From assembly GCA_009733575.1 (NCBI GenBank), contig ML769596.1:19238-83237 (forward strand): a stretch of DNA of 64,000 nucleotides, given 5' to 3'. The notes beneath the pieces were generated by a model, which did no database searches, had not been told where the DNA came from, and saw only the letters and a list, made by a program, of their open reading frames with translations. This document shows positions 16,996-27,924 of the stretch, one piece after another (position 1 is the first letter of the stretch; each line of letters begins with the position of its first letter). The DNA is from Gymnopus androsaceus JB14. Lineage: Eukaryota; Basidiomycota; Agaricomycetes; Agaricales; Omphalotaceae. The position numbers and the translations under genes are program-made.

Positions 16996-18260
16996 TTAGA
17001 CCCGTGCCTACGTCACGGAAATGCAGACTCAAGTAAGAAATTAAAATTACTATATTATACATATACATCATAAAATGAATTTATGTTACTGGGTCTAAAA
17101 GAACTTCTAGATAAACTATGTTCTGTGTGAGACACTCTGTATCTCCTGATAAAGAAATTACCCAAAAACCAAAACATGAAATACAACCTTAGTACTTACC
17201 TTCTGGAAAAACTACCTTCCCCCCTGCTTTGTTGTACTACTAATGTAACATATGACTGACCATGTGTATAGACTGGTGATTGCAGATTCAGTCCCACTTG
17301 CCTCACAGACTGCCCTTGTGTTGCCCTTGTGATTTGTTTATGGACATTGCAAAGGCAAACAGATTGGAAATTGCTGTATTTCCAAGATGAAAGGTATTGA
17401 AGGTGTCAATATAATACATGGTGTCAATATAATACATGGAATAAATGCAGTTTCACCAGCATGGTCACCTTCCAGTACCTGAAGGCTGAACTTCCAATAC
17501 TCATTCACTGCATCAAATAAGGATTGCCCATGTGCCATTGCAAATTCCTGCAGTAGGATCCAGGTTTCTCAGAATCATCAATGGTGCACCAATATTCAGC
17601 TTCAGATGTGAAATTGGAAGTCCAGTTGCATTAATGCAGTTCAAGTACTCCACAGGATACTGAAATTCTCCATTATCAACTCATGCCATAATAGCTCTGT
17701 TAGAGCTGTGATATATATAAGTGTCTCCAGACATACCTCCTAAGCATTTAAAGTTGAGGGCATCTACAGTGGAATTGTACATTCTAGAAACCACTCATCA
17801 TTTGACAGAGGTTGGAACAGGTTCAGTGCAGGATAGATTTCTGATATTAGTGAGTCAAGGGTATCACCATATCTCATGACTGTGTCCAGTTTAATTTGAT
17901 CTTGCACATTATTTATGGTTCCATGACCAACCAATGACCAACCTCAAGCAACCATTTAGCATACTTCCCATCCTCCTCTGTCCCACTATCTAATCTTTTG
18001 TGTGGATTGGAACTTGGGTTAGTGCCATTTCTTGGCCATTGTAATTTACAATCTGGAATGGATCCTCATTTTGTGGTACAGGAGCAATACAGGAGAATGT
18101 ACATATCCAAGAGGTAAGTTGATCTGAAATGGAATTGGAGGACTGTTCTGATGTACTTGAGAACTATGGCATGTTTCTGGACTGGCCAAAAATCAATTTT
18201 CTCTCTCACATTGACATTCAGCATTGCGGTGTCTCTGGGGAGTGTTTGGTGGAGATTCAT
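16996..18260 (-). mobile_element. Helitron 3' portion with decayed PIF1-type helicase
   Basis: Several frames on the minus strand carry the C-terminal half of a Helitron RepHel helicase: RLDSGTEEDGKYAKWLLEVG near 17955-18010, then GDTLDSLISEIYP, then HLKLNIGAPLMILRNLDPTA (17538-17610), AMSINKSQGQ (helicase motif VI region, near 17320-17345) and the closing ENIVYLEVLL near 17100. Stops and frameshifts separate them. On the minus strand the element ends with a 5-bp-stem hairpin CCGTG-CACGG (17002-17018) followed by CTAA, with a T next to it (16995). This fits the Helitron rule of a CTRR end inserted between A and T. The 5' end is missing. Confidence 0.75.
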
Positions 18261-18339
18261 CCCTGGTAAAAAATTTAGCCAAAGCAGAGTAAAAGAAAAG
18301 TGATATCAGATTGAAATACAGATTCAGAAAGTGGTATAC

Positions 18340-19228
18340 TTAGTGGAAGAGATAGTGGAAGAGGAGAACATTAGCTGCGCGAGTGCAATCATTCACAGTT
18401 CCCAGATGTCGCCTTTTGAATATGATGGCTCGCCCTGTTGCGCAGAAGGTGGGATTCACAGAATCCAAGCTAGAGGAAGCGAGCCGTATATGAAACACGC
18501 AAGGTGAGCGGGCGAGAACACATGCACAGGTGTTTAAAACGTTTTCGATATCAAAGACAAAAGTTTCTGGCTCTTCTTCTGGCCTACAAAGAGAGACATT
18601 TGCTTCATCGCACCACGCTGGAAAACCCACGTCGGCACGACACTTCCAAGAAAGTATAGAGAGCAAGAGTTGAAGAAAATCTTTCCGTCCATCCGAATCA
18701 AAGGGATTTAAATCTTCAGAACTGTGAGACCTCCGCGATGAAACAGCAGAATGCGAAAGAGGCGTTTTGTGTGTTCGTAGCCGAGCACCAGGGCGGATTG
18801 ACAAAGTGGAGTTGCGCTAAAGAGGCAGCGAACGTAAGTTTCTGCCTGAAAAATTACAGGCCCCCAGCCTTGCTTCGTTACCAGTGGATCACCTGCGGCG
18901 CGCTCCCGGCTAGACTCCAGAAAACTTCGTCGGGTTTCTGTGGTCCGTCCCAGATAAAGAAGTTGAGGTTTGCCTGCTCAGTCGTGTCTCCTAATGCAGC
19001 TCGACAAGCTGCCAAGCAAGCGTTCAGGAATTTGTCTAATCTATCGTAGTGTCCCCATTCAGATTCTAAACATGCTAGCATGTCGTGGCCATAAAAATGA
19101 TCAAATGGGTCCTCGAGTTCAAGGGAGTCGAAAAAATTGATGCTACAGTCGTAGTTGTCTATGATAGCTATACACTCGGGTTCCTGGTCTTGGCATTTGG
19201 CAGGGACAGGGAGTAGTGTGTCCCTCAA
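18340..19228 (-). pseudogene. FunK1-like N-terminal fragment (uncertain)
   Basis: Exon 1 (19228-about 18895) begins MRDTLLPVP and includes YDCSINFFDSLELEDPFDHF. An intron with a GTGATC donor and a TTTTTCAG acceptor near 18852 leads to AETYVRCLFSATPLCQSALV and RLFRILLFHRGGLT. After a frameshift near 18718 it continues as DLNPFDSDGRKDFLQLLLSI. The run resembles, from memory, the region ahead of the kinase core in fungal FunK1-type proteins. No kinase core follows before the Helitron fragment, so the gene is truncated as well as frameshifted. The family assignment is tentative. Confidence 0.35.
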
Positions 19229-19391
19229 GTTCCAGCTGCATTGCGTCCCTCATGTCTTGCTGAGAGGAGCTTTTACCAGCTGTAGCTGCTGAGTTTGTAG
19301 ATGCCTAGTTCAGGAGAGCGAAATGTTGAGCGTCTGGATGGGCGTCTAAGAGACATCTTCAACCAACTACCATCGAACCATCTGGTCCACC

Positions 19392-20094
19392 ATGTCTCGA
19401 GTCCCACTCATAGCTCGCCCTATGGACCTAATATACTTCTGCTTTTTTATAGTGAGCTTTGTGCTTCTTTTTTTTTTTTTTGCTGAACTGCATTCTAATT
19501 GTCTCTACAGAGCCATATTCCAGCTTCGCTTCTTCTTGACTTTCAGATGTTGTATCCTTCTGCATTGGTACCTTCATTCTTGCTGGAGCTGCAAAACTGG
19601 TACATCACATTCTCGGCAGACCCGTTAATTTCTGGTGCTGTTCGCGGAGAGCTACTGGGTGAACTTTTCTGGTTGAAGTGTTTCGTTTGGCTTGAATTGT
19701 ATGGGCATTCTTCATTCACCGCGTCCAGACTTTCGTTGACTTTGTTTCCATAGGCTATTCCAATTTCCTACATTCTTTCTTGGAATACGAGGGTTGTGGA
19801 ACGGTGTGTTTGCTTCCGAATTTGCGCTGTCCACATCCTCACTTGAGTTAATATCTAGGTTCCCGTTCAATTTACGTGTTAATACTGGCGTATGGCGCGT
19901 CAACGGCTACGACTACCCTTCCGTGCATATTTTACATTCTCAAAGAAAACGCAAAGATCACCTCTGAACAACAACTCATCCTTCTATCGAGTTATATTCC
20001 GTTCTTCTTGATACCCTTGATGATGGCTGTTGACATGGGATTCCGCCTCTATAACATAGTGGCATCTTCGGACGTGAAGCAGAAAGCAGAATAG
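19392..20094 (+). CDS. EXPERA / TMEM97-like membrane protein
   Basis: Four exons (19392-19451, 19511-19698, 19754-19803, 19859-20094) give 177 codons, the size of TMEM97/sigma-2 receptor family proteins. All introns are GT-AG and phases match. The start MSRVPLIARPMDLIYF fits the family N-terminus just ahead of the first membrane helix. LYPSALVPSFLLELQNWYI marks the EXPERA domain, and ASTATTTLPCIFYILKEN and LSSYIPFFLIPLMMAVDMGF are further helices. EXPERA proteins are four-helix ER or endolysosomal membrane proteins linked to sterol binding or sterol isomerisation; the precise function here is inference. It is the only intact gene between 16000 and 22900, lying between two broken genes transcribed on the other strand. 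Confidence 0.8.
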
Positions 20095-20429
20095 ACAATT
20101 GTGATGATGGAGAAGTGGAGGTATACAATGTTTTGGTGGGTATATTCTGTTGTTACAAAACCGTATCTCTCGGTCTACACCGCAATCCATCCCTTTCGTC
20201 GATTTCTCGTCGTGCTCCCTTTCCCATCACTAGCACAAAACACACTCCGCATCCAAGATTTCTATCATCTGTCGAACATCGAAGAGCTCGAGTTGTTGTT
20301 CCCGCCGACAGCTTTGGTCGTCTGGGGAAGAGATTTGACGTGTCGGAGGCGAGCATACGGGCTGTACCAAATGAATGAAGCTATGTTGTCCACGTAGCAA
20401 GACGGATGAAGCTCCACAGCAGCTAGTCC

Positions 20430-21300
20430 AAACGTAACTTCCCCATCACCATCTTATACAGGATAACTCCTAACAGCCCAATAAACTACCTCGAACGAGT
20501 ACTGATCCCCGCGATGCTGTTCTGGGGACATGAAGTACGCCGTTCCACAGTCGTCAGTCGTCATGTACGCTGATGAATCAGAGTCGACTGATATGCCAGC
20601 GCCAATGTGCTGCAACGTCGAGCTATACCGGCTTGAACTCGGAAAAGCTACCATCCGAATCGGTGTAGAAGGAATCGTCCGTGTCTTCGCTCAAATCAGA
20701 AAATCGTTTTGATACAGCGAGAACGATATGTCCGTCAGGACGGATGAGGATATTGCTAGGTATCACGATGGATGATTCTGCGCGCGCTTAGGCGTTCGAG
20801 TGCTACGACCTAAAAAGACGATGTGAGTAATTTTTCATTGCAGATACTTTAACCGACCAGAGGCGATATAGAACCGTGCTTCGGCCTCGTCAAATGTCCG
20901 CTGCTGCATTATTCGCAATGCGAGGTCGCCACCAGGAACGTATTCCTATACAAAGCACAAAGCGAATTAGTTTCCGCTCTACGCCCGTGTACACTCTCTT
21001 ACCGAGGCGAGATAAAAATTCTCCCTGTCACTCCAAGTCGCGACCAATGGTAAGAGAAGATCATAGCTCTCCATCGTAAGAAACGCATGAATATTCTTCT
21101 CAGTAGTGACTTTGGCCTTGTTGCAACTAAACATGTTTTTTGATTTTGGTATAACCTTCAGCGCCAGGTGTTGGCGGTCGATCTTATCTCTTACGAGATG
21201 GACCTTGCCGCTACCTCCAGTATTGATGAGCTTGATCATGTCGAGATCGACGAGGTCCATTCGGTGGGGAATGGCGCTCGGGGAAGAATCTGTGGTAGTG
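20430..21300 (-). pseudogene. AGC-like Ser/Thr protein kinase, catalytically dead
   Basis: The N-lobe exon (21260-20979) reads DLDMIKLINTGGSGKVHLVR and LALKVIPKSKN, a degenerate glycine loop and a VAIK-type lysine. The next part shows YVPGGDLALRIMQQRTFDEA and RIIHRD, but a 4-base loss right after HRD shifts the frame and removes the HRDxKxxN lysine. Downstream, NILIRPDGHIVLA runs directly into VSKRFSDL with no DFG. The APE region is present (GTAYFMSPEQHRGDQYSFEV, near 20500-20560), followed by another 1-bp shift. The remaining C-lobe is unrecognisable. The family call is solid; loss of function is inferred from the missing K and DFG. Confidence 0.65.
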
Positions 21301-21607
21301 CTCAGGGTCTGAATAGTTAAATCTGGCGTGGTACTGGTTGTGCGTGGCGTAGTAGCACTACGTTAATGATGTACGCAGAGAATCAAGACGAGGATACTTG
21401 CGTGGTTCATTGCGTCTTCTGGATAACACTGGTTACTGCTCGTGGAGGAGGATATGGAGAAGATGGGCAAGTCAACGGACAAGTCCTTTGAACTTTCCGC
21501 CTGAGTGATAACGCCTCCGAAATCACGAGGCAACGCGCTTCAGGTGACGGATTCAGTGTTTCTCCCGGCCTTAAGGTCGGACTCCGAAGTCTCGCAGACC
21601 AAATGGC

Positions 21608-21616
21608 CATATAAAA
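21608..21616 (+). promoter_or_regulatory. TATA box of the cupin gene
   Basis: TATAAAAAG lies about 40 bases ahead of the ATG at 21652, a plausible core promoter position for a basidiomycete gene. Confidence 0.4.
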
Positions 21617-21651
21617 AGCAGATTCGTCACAACCCGCAACATTTTCTAGAG

Positions 21652-22648
21652 ATGCAACTACTAGCATCACTAGCATTCACTGCAGTTGGCTTTTCCCCAG
21701 CCGCAGCCAGCTCTCTCCCCCCGAGGCTCCTGTATACGTTCGCTCATATCTCATTGAACGCTTTGCACCCGCCCAGGCTGCTGCTGTAGGTCCCCAGATC
21801 TACCGCTTCCCTGTGACTGGTCCCTCATCCGGAGGGGCTTTCTCTCTCATCAGTACCCTAACACCATCTTCAGGCGACCTTGGTGTCCTTCCCCATCTAC
21901 ATCAAACTCATTACGAGAATTTCTTCTGCCTAAAGGGCGGGTCCCAGGTGTAGGCAGACAAAGATGATATGGGCGTGAACGAAGCTCGCAAGCTAACAGT
22001 TGTGGACTATGGAGCTGTTCCTAGGAATACCACGCATACGTTCCAGCTGACGGAGCCGAATTCGGAGATGACTGGTGTCATTCAGCCTGGTTCGAGTGCG
22101 TTGTGCTGTTCATTCCTACTGCTGATGCTCGAATGATGATCTTTGCGCAGGGGACCTGTTCTTTGCGATTGCCACGTCAAACTATACTGCCCCGACAATG
22201 TCTCCGTTCAATTACATTGCGTGGAATGCTTCTACAGGTGCAGGTGGTGACGCTTCCGAAATCTCTGCTCTTGAAGCTTTCGATGTTTATGTCCAACTCG
22301 ACTTTGTACCCGACGTGATTTTGTCAATGGAACAGCACCGTCGACCTCAGTGTGGCATGATGGACCTAACGAACTAGCCAACGGTTCCTCTACACCGTTC
22401 TTCGTTGCTGCTGACTATGGTCCCAAGTACCTCTACGAAGGTAGCGCATACGAGATTGTACAACCGTTTATCACTCCCCTCCAAGGCAACGGTGGCCATG
22501 GGTACCCTCACTCTTTCGCGTCCACTCAACAGCAGCATTCCCGCCTCAATTACTCTGACGAACCATACAGCATTACAACGTGCTCCGTCAAATGCAAGGG
22601 TCTTTTTGGCGACGATCGCTATGTAGAGCTGGAGGTGAACCGGTGACC
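21652..22648 (+). pseudogene. Secreted cupin (quercetin dioxygenase-like), frameshifted and truncated
   Basis: The ATG at 21652 opens a signal-peptide-like start (MQLLASLAFTAVGFSPAAAS). After a 1-bp shift in the C-run near 21717 the frame continues as VRSYLIERFAPAQAAAVGPQ, FPVTGPSSGGAFSLIST and LPHLHQTHYENFFCLKG. The last holds the HxHx(3)H...E metal-binding pattern of the first cupin domain. Further shifts occur near 21940, 22100 and 22310. A later stretch (SVWHDGPNELANGSS, DYGPKYLYEGSAYEIVQPFI) matches the linker to the second cupin, after which homology stops, so the C-terminal cupin is missing. Family members are bicupin secreted dioxygenases acting on flavonols; this copy is very probably inactive. 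Confidence 0.65.
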
Positions 22649-22906
22649 ATCCATCCTTGTGAAGAATTATCGAGATTGAGGACCAAAGGACGGGAAAAAA
22701 AGAAAAAGCAAATCGATTGCCTAAGCATTACGGCAGGCCAAAGCTGTAATTACTGAACGCCGTGCCTGCACGGTCTCAAAAGCTTCTCCAATCTCCGGCT
22801 TTTGCACCTCACGATATGATGGAGCGCAGTTTCTAGAAATATTTCATCCACGATTTACAATCATGATCAAGTCATGGTAGGATTTATATTATATACACAA
22901 TTATCA

Positions 22907-25118
22907 TTACACGTTCACCTCAATACCTTCCAATCCTCCCTTTTCTCTCCATGCTTCGATTGTCTCGACGAACGATCCCATGCCAAGTGGCCAAATGGAG
23001 CCCCTCGCAGCTTTCATCTGCTCCTCAACCGGTTTTGGCTTGTTAGCCTCCCCTTCCCGGTTTATATACCCAGGTGTACATCCCACTATTGCAGAAAAGT
23101 TCCCCGCCCCGCTTACGATCTGCCTCGTCCAGTCCTCCTCTGCCTCGATTGAAGGCTCAATAGAAAACTTGTCCGAGTTGTTACTGTTCTGTGCTATTCT
23201 CGCACATTCAGCAATAATATATGCAACGTGTCTCGCAAACTGGTCCAACAAGTGTGTATAGTTTGCTGTCAAAGACGCCTGAGAAAAACCAGAGAAAAAA
23301 AAGTTTGGAAAATCATGTGAGATGACACCATGTAGCGTGGCGATGGATCGATCCCATTTGTCGTTCATGGCCTTTCCGTCTCGTCCTTTGACGACAACGT
23401 TGGCTTTATGGCCTGGGCTGCCGTTTCCACTTGAAAGTCCACGATACCCAGTTGAAAGGATCAACAGATCAGTGGGGTACTCTTGCCCATTGACGACGAG
23501 ACCCCGGTCAGTGATTCGCTCGACCCCTTTGCCATGGGTGTCAACCAACTTCACATTAGGGCGATTAAAAGCAGGGAGGTAATCATCATGAAATGTGGGA
23601 CGTTTACACCAAGTTGGGTACCATGCTTTCAATTTGTCTGCTGTTATTTTGTCCTTGACCAGCTCATCGACCCGCGCTCGAACACGGTTCATCCGCTCGA
23701 CATCGATCGTGTGAGAATTGGAGATGTCGTCTGCGATCTTCTCCAGCGGGACAATACCTCGGGATGGACCACCAATGAGAGCATGGTACGCCTTCAAGTC
23801 GGTCCACCCATCCATCACGAGATCCTCGCCAGACGGTGCTCCGCCGATATACGATTCGAACCTAACCATACGTTCACTCTGCCATCCTTTTTTAAAGGCC
23901 ACTTCCTCCTTCCACTTGGTGACATCCGTGGCTCGTTGACCACGCTCATCCACAGCAGATGGTGTCCGCTGGAACACAATCAGCTCTTTAGACCATTTCG
24001 CCAGGTGAGGAACTGCTTGAACAGCAGTCGCGCCTGTCCCAAGTAAAGCAACGCGCTTGTCCTTGAGCTTCTCGAGCGCAGGATTTTGGTTATTCTGTCC
24101 GTCGGGTTCTCCGCCGGTATATCCGTAATCCCAACGAGATGTGTGAAAGTGATGTCCTTTGAACTTATCGAGTCCTGGCAGCTTTGGGACCTGGGGAAAG
24201 TTAAGAACACCAGTGGCGGCAAGGATGAATTGGGCATGGATAGCGATGGGGTTCTGTTTCGACTCTTCACTGGAGCCTCGTGTTTCCACCATTGTCACTG
24301 CCCACCTCTTCCCACTCTCGTCCCAATCAGCCGTCTTCATCTCCGTGCGAAATATGGCCTTGTCGGTTAAATCCCACTTCTCTGCGATGATATTGGCGTA
24401 TTCTCTGATTTCAGAACCATAAGAGTATTTGTGTTTTGGGATGAATCCTGTCTCTTCGAGAAGTGGGAGGTAGATGTATGCTATTACATCATGCTTGTCA
24501 GCGATTATATTTGATTTTTGAAGAAACGGTTCAACAACTTGCCTTCGGTATCGCACATTAATCCAGGATATCTGCAGAGTTTTTTGGTTTCATCGGTAAG
24601 CAGTACTTGAATGATCCCCGGTTGGAGGAAGAAACTTACCGATTCCAGTACCATGTTCCTCCAAATCCACCAGCAATATCCACAAGTCTGATCTCACTGG
24701 CTTTGAACCCAGCTTGGATCAACCTAACCGCAAACAATAACCCACCCATCCCAGCACCAAGCACCAAGAACTTGATCGAATCCCCATTCTCAATCGCAGG
24801 TTTCTGCTTATTCAAGAAAGCATGGTTAACCCAAGGATCTTTAGCCAAATACGCAAACTCTGGCGACTTGGACAAGTCCACAAACTGAGCAGACCCATCG
24901 GCGCGCATTCGCTTGTCCCGTTCTGCTGCGTATTTGACTTGAATGTCTTCAATTCTGAGATGATCTGTAGCTGTGCCTGAACCATTGGCTGAACCGTTGG
25001 CGGGTCCATTTCGAGGGGCGAGACCTGCTACTACAGCTTCAGCCATGGGGGGAGATGAGCCGGGAGGAATAGGAAGATTAAAGGAAGAAATTTTATATGT
25101 CATTTCTGTGAGACGCAT
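22907..25118 (-). CDS. Baeyer-Villiger-type FAD/NADPH monooxygenase
   Basis: Three exons (25118-24640, 24571-24543, 24480-22907) give about 693 residues. Exon 1 carries the FAD-binding [20 protein letters not shown] (GxGxxG) and [11 protein letters not shown]. The tiny 29-nt exon 2 continues YPGLMCDTE. Exon 3 has [19 protein letters not shown], the Baeyer-Villiger fingerprint [13 protein letters not shown] (FxGxxxHxxxW, near 24138-24164), and a second Rossmann motif [11 protein letters not shown] for NADPH. The family inserts one oxygen atom into ketones to give esters or lactones; the substrate is unknown. Intron 2 (24481-24542) is of GC-AG type with donor GCAAGT. The frame is intact. It does not adjoin the other biosynthetic gene (35647-39643), so joint action is not implied. 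Confidence 0.85.
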
Positions 25119-26017
25119 TCTAGCATCTACATGATGCCATTGAATTCAAGCAGCATCCGTGTCCCGGGCCCCGGTGGCAACCACGATGTCACTGCATTGA
25201 CAAACCATCTTCAGCCATGGGGGACTCGTGAGGAATGGAAGATAAGTAAAAGGAAGTCATTTTATAAGTCACAAGCTTTGCTTGACCCGTGGCTGAAAAT
25301 CCGCTTTGAGCCGGCGGCTAACGCCCAAGCCGAGGCAACACTATCCGTGCGGGTGGGTCTAATGCACGCTCGCACAAAAAACCAAGTTTCGGAACGAGCA
25401 GACAAGAAATACCTGAACGCTAGAAATATCAAATATGCTTACACGAAGAGGGACGCGAGTTCAATTCAAAGGTTGATACGGCGTGCCGGCTAAGCGCCTT
25501 CATCGTCTTTTTTTTTTTGTTTTTTTGAACTCTTTTATCGTGCGTATAGGTAGGACTAAAGTACCAAGACACAGGAGATGCAGCAAATCTGCACCTCCAT
25601 TCTATGTAGTGTATGTATCGAGAAAGGTCTCCGGGAATTGGTGAAGCTACAAGTGGTTTTGGTAGGTATCGGAAGGGTTGTGTAATAAATCATTGGTCAG
25701 GCCCGTGACCTTGAGGTATAGAATAAATAAAACATGAAGCATGGAGCATGGAGTGTATTGCGCACGCTGCCCCACTTGAAGTGAGGAAAGGTGTCAGGGA
25801 AAAACCAAGTCCACTTTCAGGCGTAACCGCACTGTGGCCATTTGGCTCTTGCTGGATCTTGGGCGGCATCTCCAGCATTCCTCGTGTAGAGACACCAAAA
25901 CCCACGCTACCGGCGGCGAAACCGGCACATCAACACCTTGGGGTTTTGTGTGGACACAGGATAGTTGTAGATGAAATAGGGGAATGTGGGACGGGATGGT
26001 AGGTGGGGAAAGTTATG
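25119..26017. other. Non-coding stretch: monooxygenase upstream region and LINE 3' flank
   Basis: No credible gene was seen. A degenerate repeat of the monooxygenase start region appears at 25195-25275 (CAGCCATGGGGG...GGAAG...TTTTATAAGTCAC, compare 25035-25110), suggesting a local duplication. From about 25690 rightward the sequence is probably the 3' untranslated part of the minus-strand LINE. Its exact 3' end and any target duplication could not be located. Confidence 0.4.
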
Positions 26018-26124
26018 TTAATTATCAAGCTCAAAGTCATCAGGGTCGACAATTTCGTCTCGCCAGTCTGCCTCAGTGGGGCCAACTTCCTCGATCTGTG
26101 TATTTCTTATGTTGTCAATGTCAT

Positions 26125-27238
26125 TGTGAGACCCGGTGCACGAAATGGATCTCGAACCAACGTATCCCGAATGTCTCGCACCTAGATGTAGGTGGAGACC
26201 AAATGCGACCACCCGGGGTAACCGTGCCGTAAGGTGGGTCTGGACAGTAGTATGAGTGTTGTACAGAACAGTACAAGCCTCAGAGGTGCAAGGAACAGTG
26301 TACAGGCCACCCGCTGACGTAATCAGGAGGAAGCGGGTGGTATTGTGGTCCGACGACCAGAAATGAGTGGGAGTGGATGGAATATGGGTGAAGGGGTGGT
26401 CCAAAAAGGTGTAATAAGTCCAAATATGGATAATGTGGATGGAATACAGCAAATGCGGACGGAAATAGCGTGAGAGCGGGTGGAATAGGGTGAAAGCGGG
26501 CGGAAATAGCGTGGGAGCGGACGGAATAGTGCAAAAGCGGACGGAAATAGCGTGGGAGTGGATGGAATAGGGTGAAAGCGGATGGGAATAGTGTGAGAGC
26601 GGATGGATTAGCGTGAGAGCGGGTGGAAATAGCGTGGGAGCAGGCGGAATTGAGTGAAAGCGGACGGTCCCAGAGGTTCTAGAGGTAGCAAAACCCAAAT
26701 AGGAAGCTCCCGGGGAGCTTTGGTTGTAAAGTTGTAAACAGAGATAGAAGACAGTGAGCTCTGGACGTAGATTTGGTATCTACGGACAGAGCCTCACAGT
26801 TAATGCAGATGACAGTGGGCCTTCGAACGGAGCTTGGAAGGCACAGCTGGTTAGAACAGATAGAAATAGAGAGACAGAGAGAGACAGAGCAAAACGGGAT
26901 CGATTCGGTAACAATGGTAATAACAGACTAGGGTGCATGGACTCGGGGTGTCTACTTATATACTGTAGGGTGGCTGTGTAAGTCGTCGGGAGGGCCTGAT
27001 GGATAGTTATCAAGTGCGGGAGGCACCCGGGAGGCAGGATAAGTGGTAATCACATGTAGAAAGTGCCCGGCAGGCAGGATAAATGGTAAATAAGCATGGA
27101 AAGCGCCCGCAATGTAGGTAATGAGTGCAGGAAGTATCCGCGGACGGTCAGGAAGCGTGGGAAGTATCCGCGGACGGCCAGGAAGCGTGGGAAACATCAG
27201 CGGGTGGATAGCGGATGAGAAATAGCCAAGGCCTGACA
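26125..27238. repeat. Solo LTR 1 with 5-bp target duplication
   Basis: 1114 bp starting TGTGAGACCC and ending CCTGACA (TG...CA), flanked by GTCAT at 26120-26124 and 27239-27243. It lies within the last codons of the LINE ORF2. It contains a tandem array of about ten 20-21 bp units (26460-26665; unit like CGGACGGAAATAGCGTGGGAG). No internal retroelement genes are present, so it is a solo LTR. Confidence 0.85.
26460..26665. repeat. 20-21 bp tandem repeat inside solo LTR 1
   Basis: About ten degenerate copies of a unit alternating between CGGACGGAAATAGCGTGGGAG-like and TGGATGGAATAGGGTGAAAG-like forms. A shorter set of the same units is present in solo LTR 2 (27775-27900). On the minus strand they translate to repetitive HPLSRYFRPLSPYS-like strings, which are not real protein. 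Confidence 0.8.
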
Positions 27239-27444
27239 GTCATCCCATAAGGACCAGGGTTTATACTTGGGTTCCTCAGGGAGTTTACGCATTGTACCAT
27301 CTCGTGTGAGTGCACCTGATACCTTGAGGAAATCCACAAGGGCTGAGATTCCTTTCTCCATCCCGAGGATATCAGATAGCAAGACATCTTCAGATACTTC
27401 TCGCAAGATGTGTTGATGGTGTTCATACTGCGGGCATGCCCGAA

Positions 27445-27924
27445 TGTGAGACCTGGTGCACGAAACGGATCTCGAACCAACGTATCCCGAATGTCTTGCA
27501 CCTAGATGTAGGTGGAGACCAAATGTGACCACCCGGGTAACCGTGCCATAAGGTGGGTCTGGACAGTAGTACGAGTGTTGTACGGAACAGTACAAGCCTC
27601 AGAGGTGCAAGGAACAGTGTATGGGCCACCCGCTGACGTAATCAGGAGAAAGCGGGTGGTATTGTGGTCTTATGACCAGAAATGAGTGGGAGCGGATGGA
27701 ATATGGGTGAAGGGGTGGTCCAAAAAGGTGTAATAAGTCCGAATATGGATAATGTGGATGGAATACAGCAAATGCAGACGGAAATAGCGTGAGAGCGGGT
27801 GGAATAGGGTGAAAGCGGGCGGAAATAGCGTGGGAGCGGACGGAATAGTGCAATAGCGGACGGAAATAGCGTGGGAGTGGATGGAATAGGGTGAAAGCGG
27901 ATGGGAATGAGCCAAGGCCTGACA
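27445..27924. repeat. Solo LTR 2 with 5-bp target duplication, same family
   Basis: 480 bp with the same start (TGTGAGACCTGG) and the same end (GAGCCAAGGCCTGACA) as solo LTR 1, flanked by CCGAA at 27440-27444 and 27925-27929. It aligns closely to the first 460 bp of LTR 1 and then jumps to the terminal bases, so it lacks about 630 internal bp. It is inserted in the cysteine-rich tail of the LINE ORF2. Confidence 0.85.

Noticed and set aside
23483..24046. 187-codon plus-strand frame
   Set aside because: Opposite exon 3 of the monooxygenase; no start context or homology.
25450..25500. GTTCAATTC, a T-loop-like sequence suggesting a tRNA
   Set aside because: No matching acceptor stem, D-arm or anticodon arm could be folded around it.
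26018..26698. 226-codon minus-strand frame with repeated HPLSRYF-type strings
   Set aside because: Translation of the tandem repeat in solo LTR 1; only the last 35 codons are real (end of LINE ORF2).
26460..27900. Short regular repeats considered as a CRISPR array
   Set aside because: Units are contiguous with no spacers and the genome is eukaryotic.
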